A stretch of DNA of 64,000 nucleotides, taken from NCBI GenBank assembly GCA_029224185.1, contig CM055196.1, positions 13,084,009 through 13,148,008 on the forward strand. Direction: 5' to 3'. Both the position numbers and the translations under genes were made by a program. This stretch comes from Karalla daura (taxonomy: Eukaryota > Chordata > Actinopteri > Chaetodontiformes > Leiognathidae). The notes below the pieces were generated by a model that saw only the letters and a list, made by a program, of their open reading frames with translations, did not search any database and was not told where the DNA came from. Shown here piece after piece: positions 63,554 to 64,000 of this stretch; the first letter of the stretch is position 1; every line of letters begins with the position of its first letter.

Positions 63554-64000
63554 GTGAGTACGGCTGAAGCATGTTGTTGTTTCTCAATAATTGGGCTTTT
63601 TAGTGTGGTGGCAGTCAGGAAGTTTTGTTTCTAAGAGGTTTGAAATAAAAACTCACTGGCAGGCGCCGACGAGTGTCTGCACTGGTTCAGCTTAGCTAAC
63701 AGTTAGCAGTCTTAATGTCTGCGCGGTGCAATATAAACTGTTGACGTTGTCCTGAAACAGACTCTCTGTGAGTGACTAACAACAGGCAGAATGGGAAGGG
63801 TACACAGCTCTATATATATTATATTCAAACATAATGAGATACTCAATTTTTAAGTTATAATAGCGTATTGCATAATACTGTAACCCAGTCGTTGTTGCTG
63901 CAGACATGTGTTCATGCTCGATGGACGTTATGACCTGGGTATCCACGTGGTTACAGGTACTGTACTGATGGTTAGTTCATCATTACATCACATAAATGCG

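Overview
The window looks like teleost fish genomic DNA. It contains three large multi-exon vertebrate genes, all on the minus strand, with compact introns, abundant CA/GT and GATA microsatellites, a MITE-like hairpin and a fish-type interspersed repeat. I cannot name the species. I built the exon chains by eye from GT/AG splice sites and checked that the reading phase is kept across every junction; none has been tested against transcripts.

Layout, read 5' to 3' on the minus strand (descending coordinates). (1) About 60.28-57.18 kb: a class-1 synaptotagmin (syt1/2/5/8 group), 8 coding exons, 412 aa, complete. (2) 52.72-30.08 kb: an otogelin-like gene (otogl), 57 coding exons, about 2,615 aa, complete from signal peptide to cystine knot. 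(3) 28.12 kb to the left edge: ptprq, the hair-bundle receptor phosphatase. Its transmembrane and phosphatase exons lie beyond the left edge. In human, PTPRQ and OTOGL are also neighbours (the DFNB84A and DFNB84B deafness loci), and SYT1 lies on the same chromosome arm.

Main finding. Upstream of the mammal-like first exon of ptprq (signal peptide at 17,997-18,056) there are 18 further exons (28,123-19,233). They encode a second signal peptide, an FN3-like segment, a complete C-type-lectin-like domain, eight more FN3 domains and the first half of a ninth. That half domain ends in phase 0. The next core exon (16,531-16,642) starts in phase 0 and encodes exactly the second half of an FN3. All 46 exons therefore fit one open reading frame of more than 3,000 codons, with the 18-kb exon acting as an alternative internal first exon. 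The lectin domain on PTPRQ and the two-promoter arrangement are not features of the mammalian protein as I know it.

Other points: an S/T/P-rich exon with a furin-type RRKR site in the middle of a ptprq FN3; a six-cysteine insertion in an upstream FN3; an 890-nt threonine-rich exon, tandem one-exon cysteine modules and 24/27-nt micro-exons in otogl; a 37-bp perfect palindrome; and a possible first exon of an unidentified plus-strand gene near 63.5 kb. I see no protein-coding gene in 52.8-57.1 kb or 60.4-63.4 kb.
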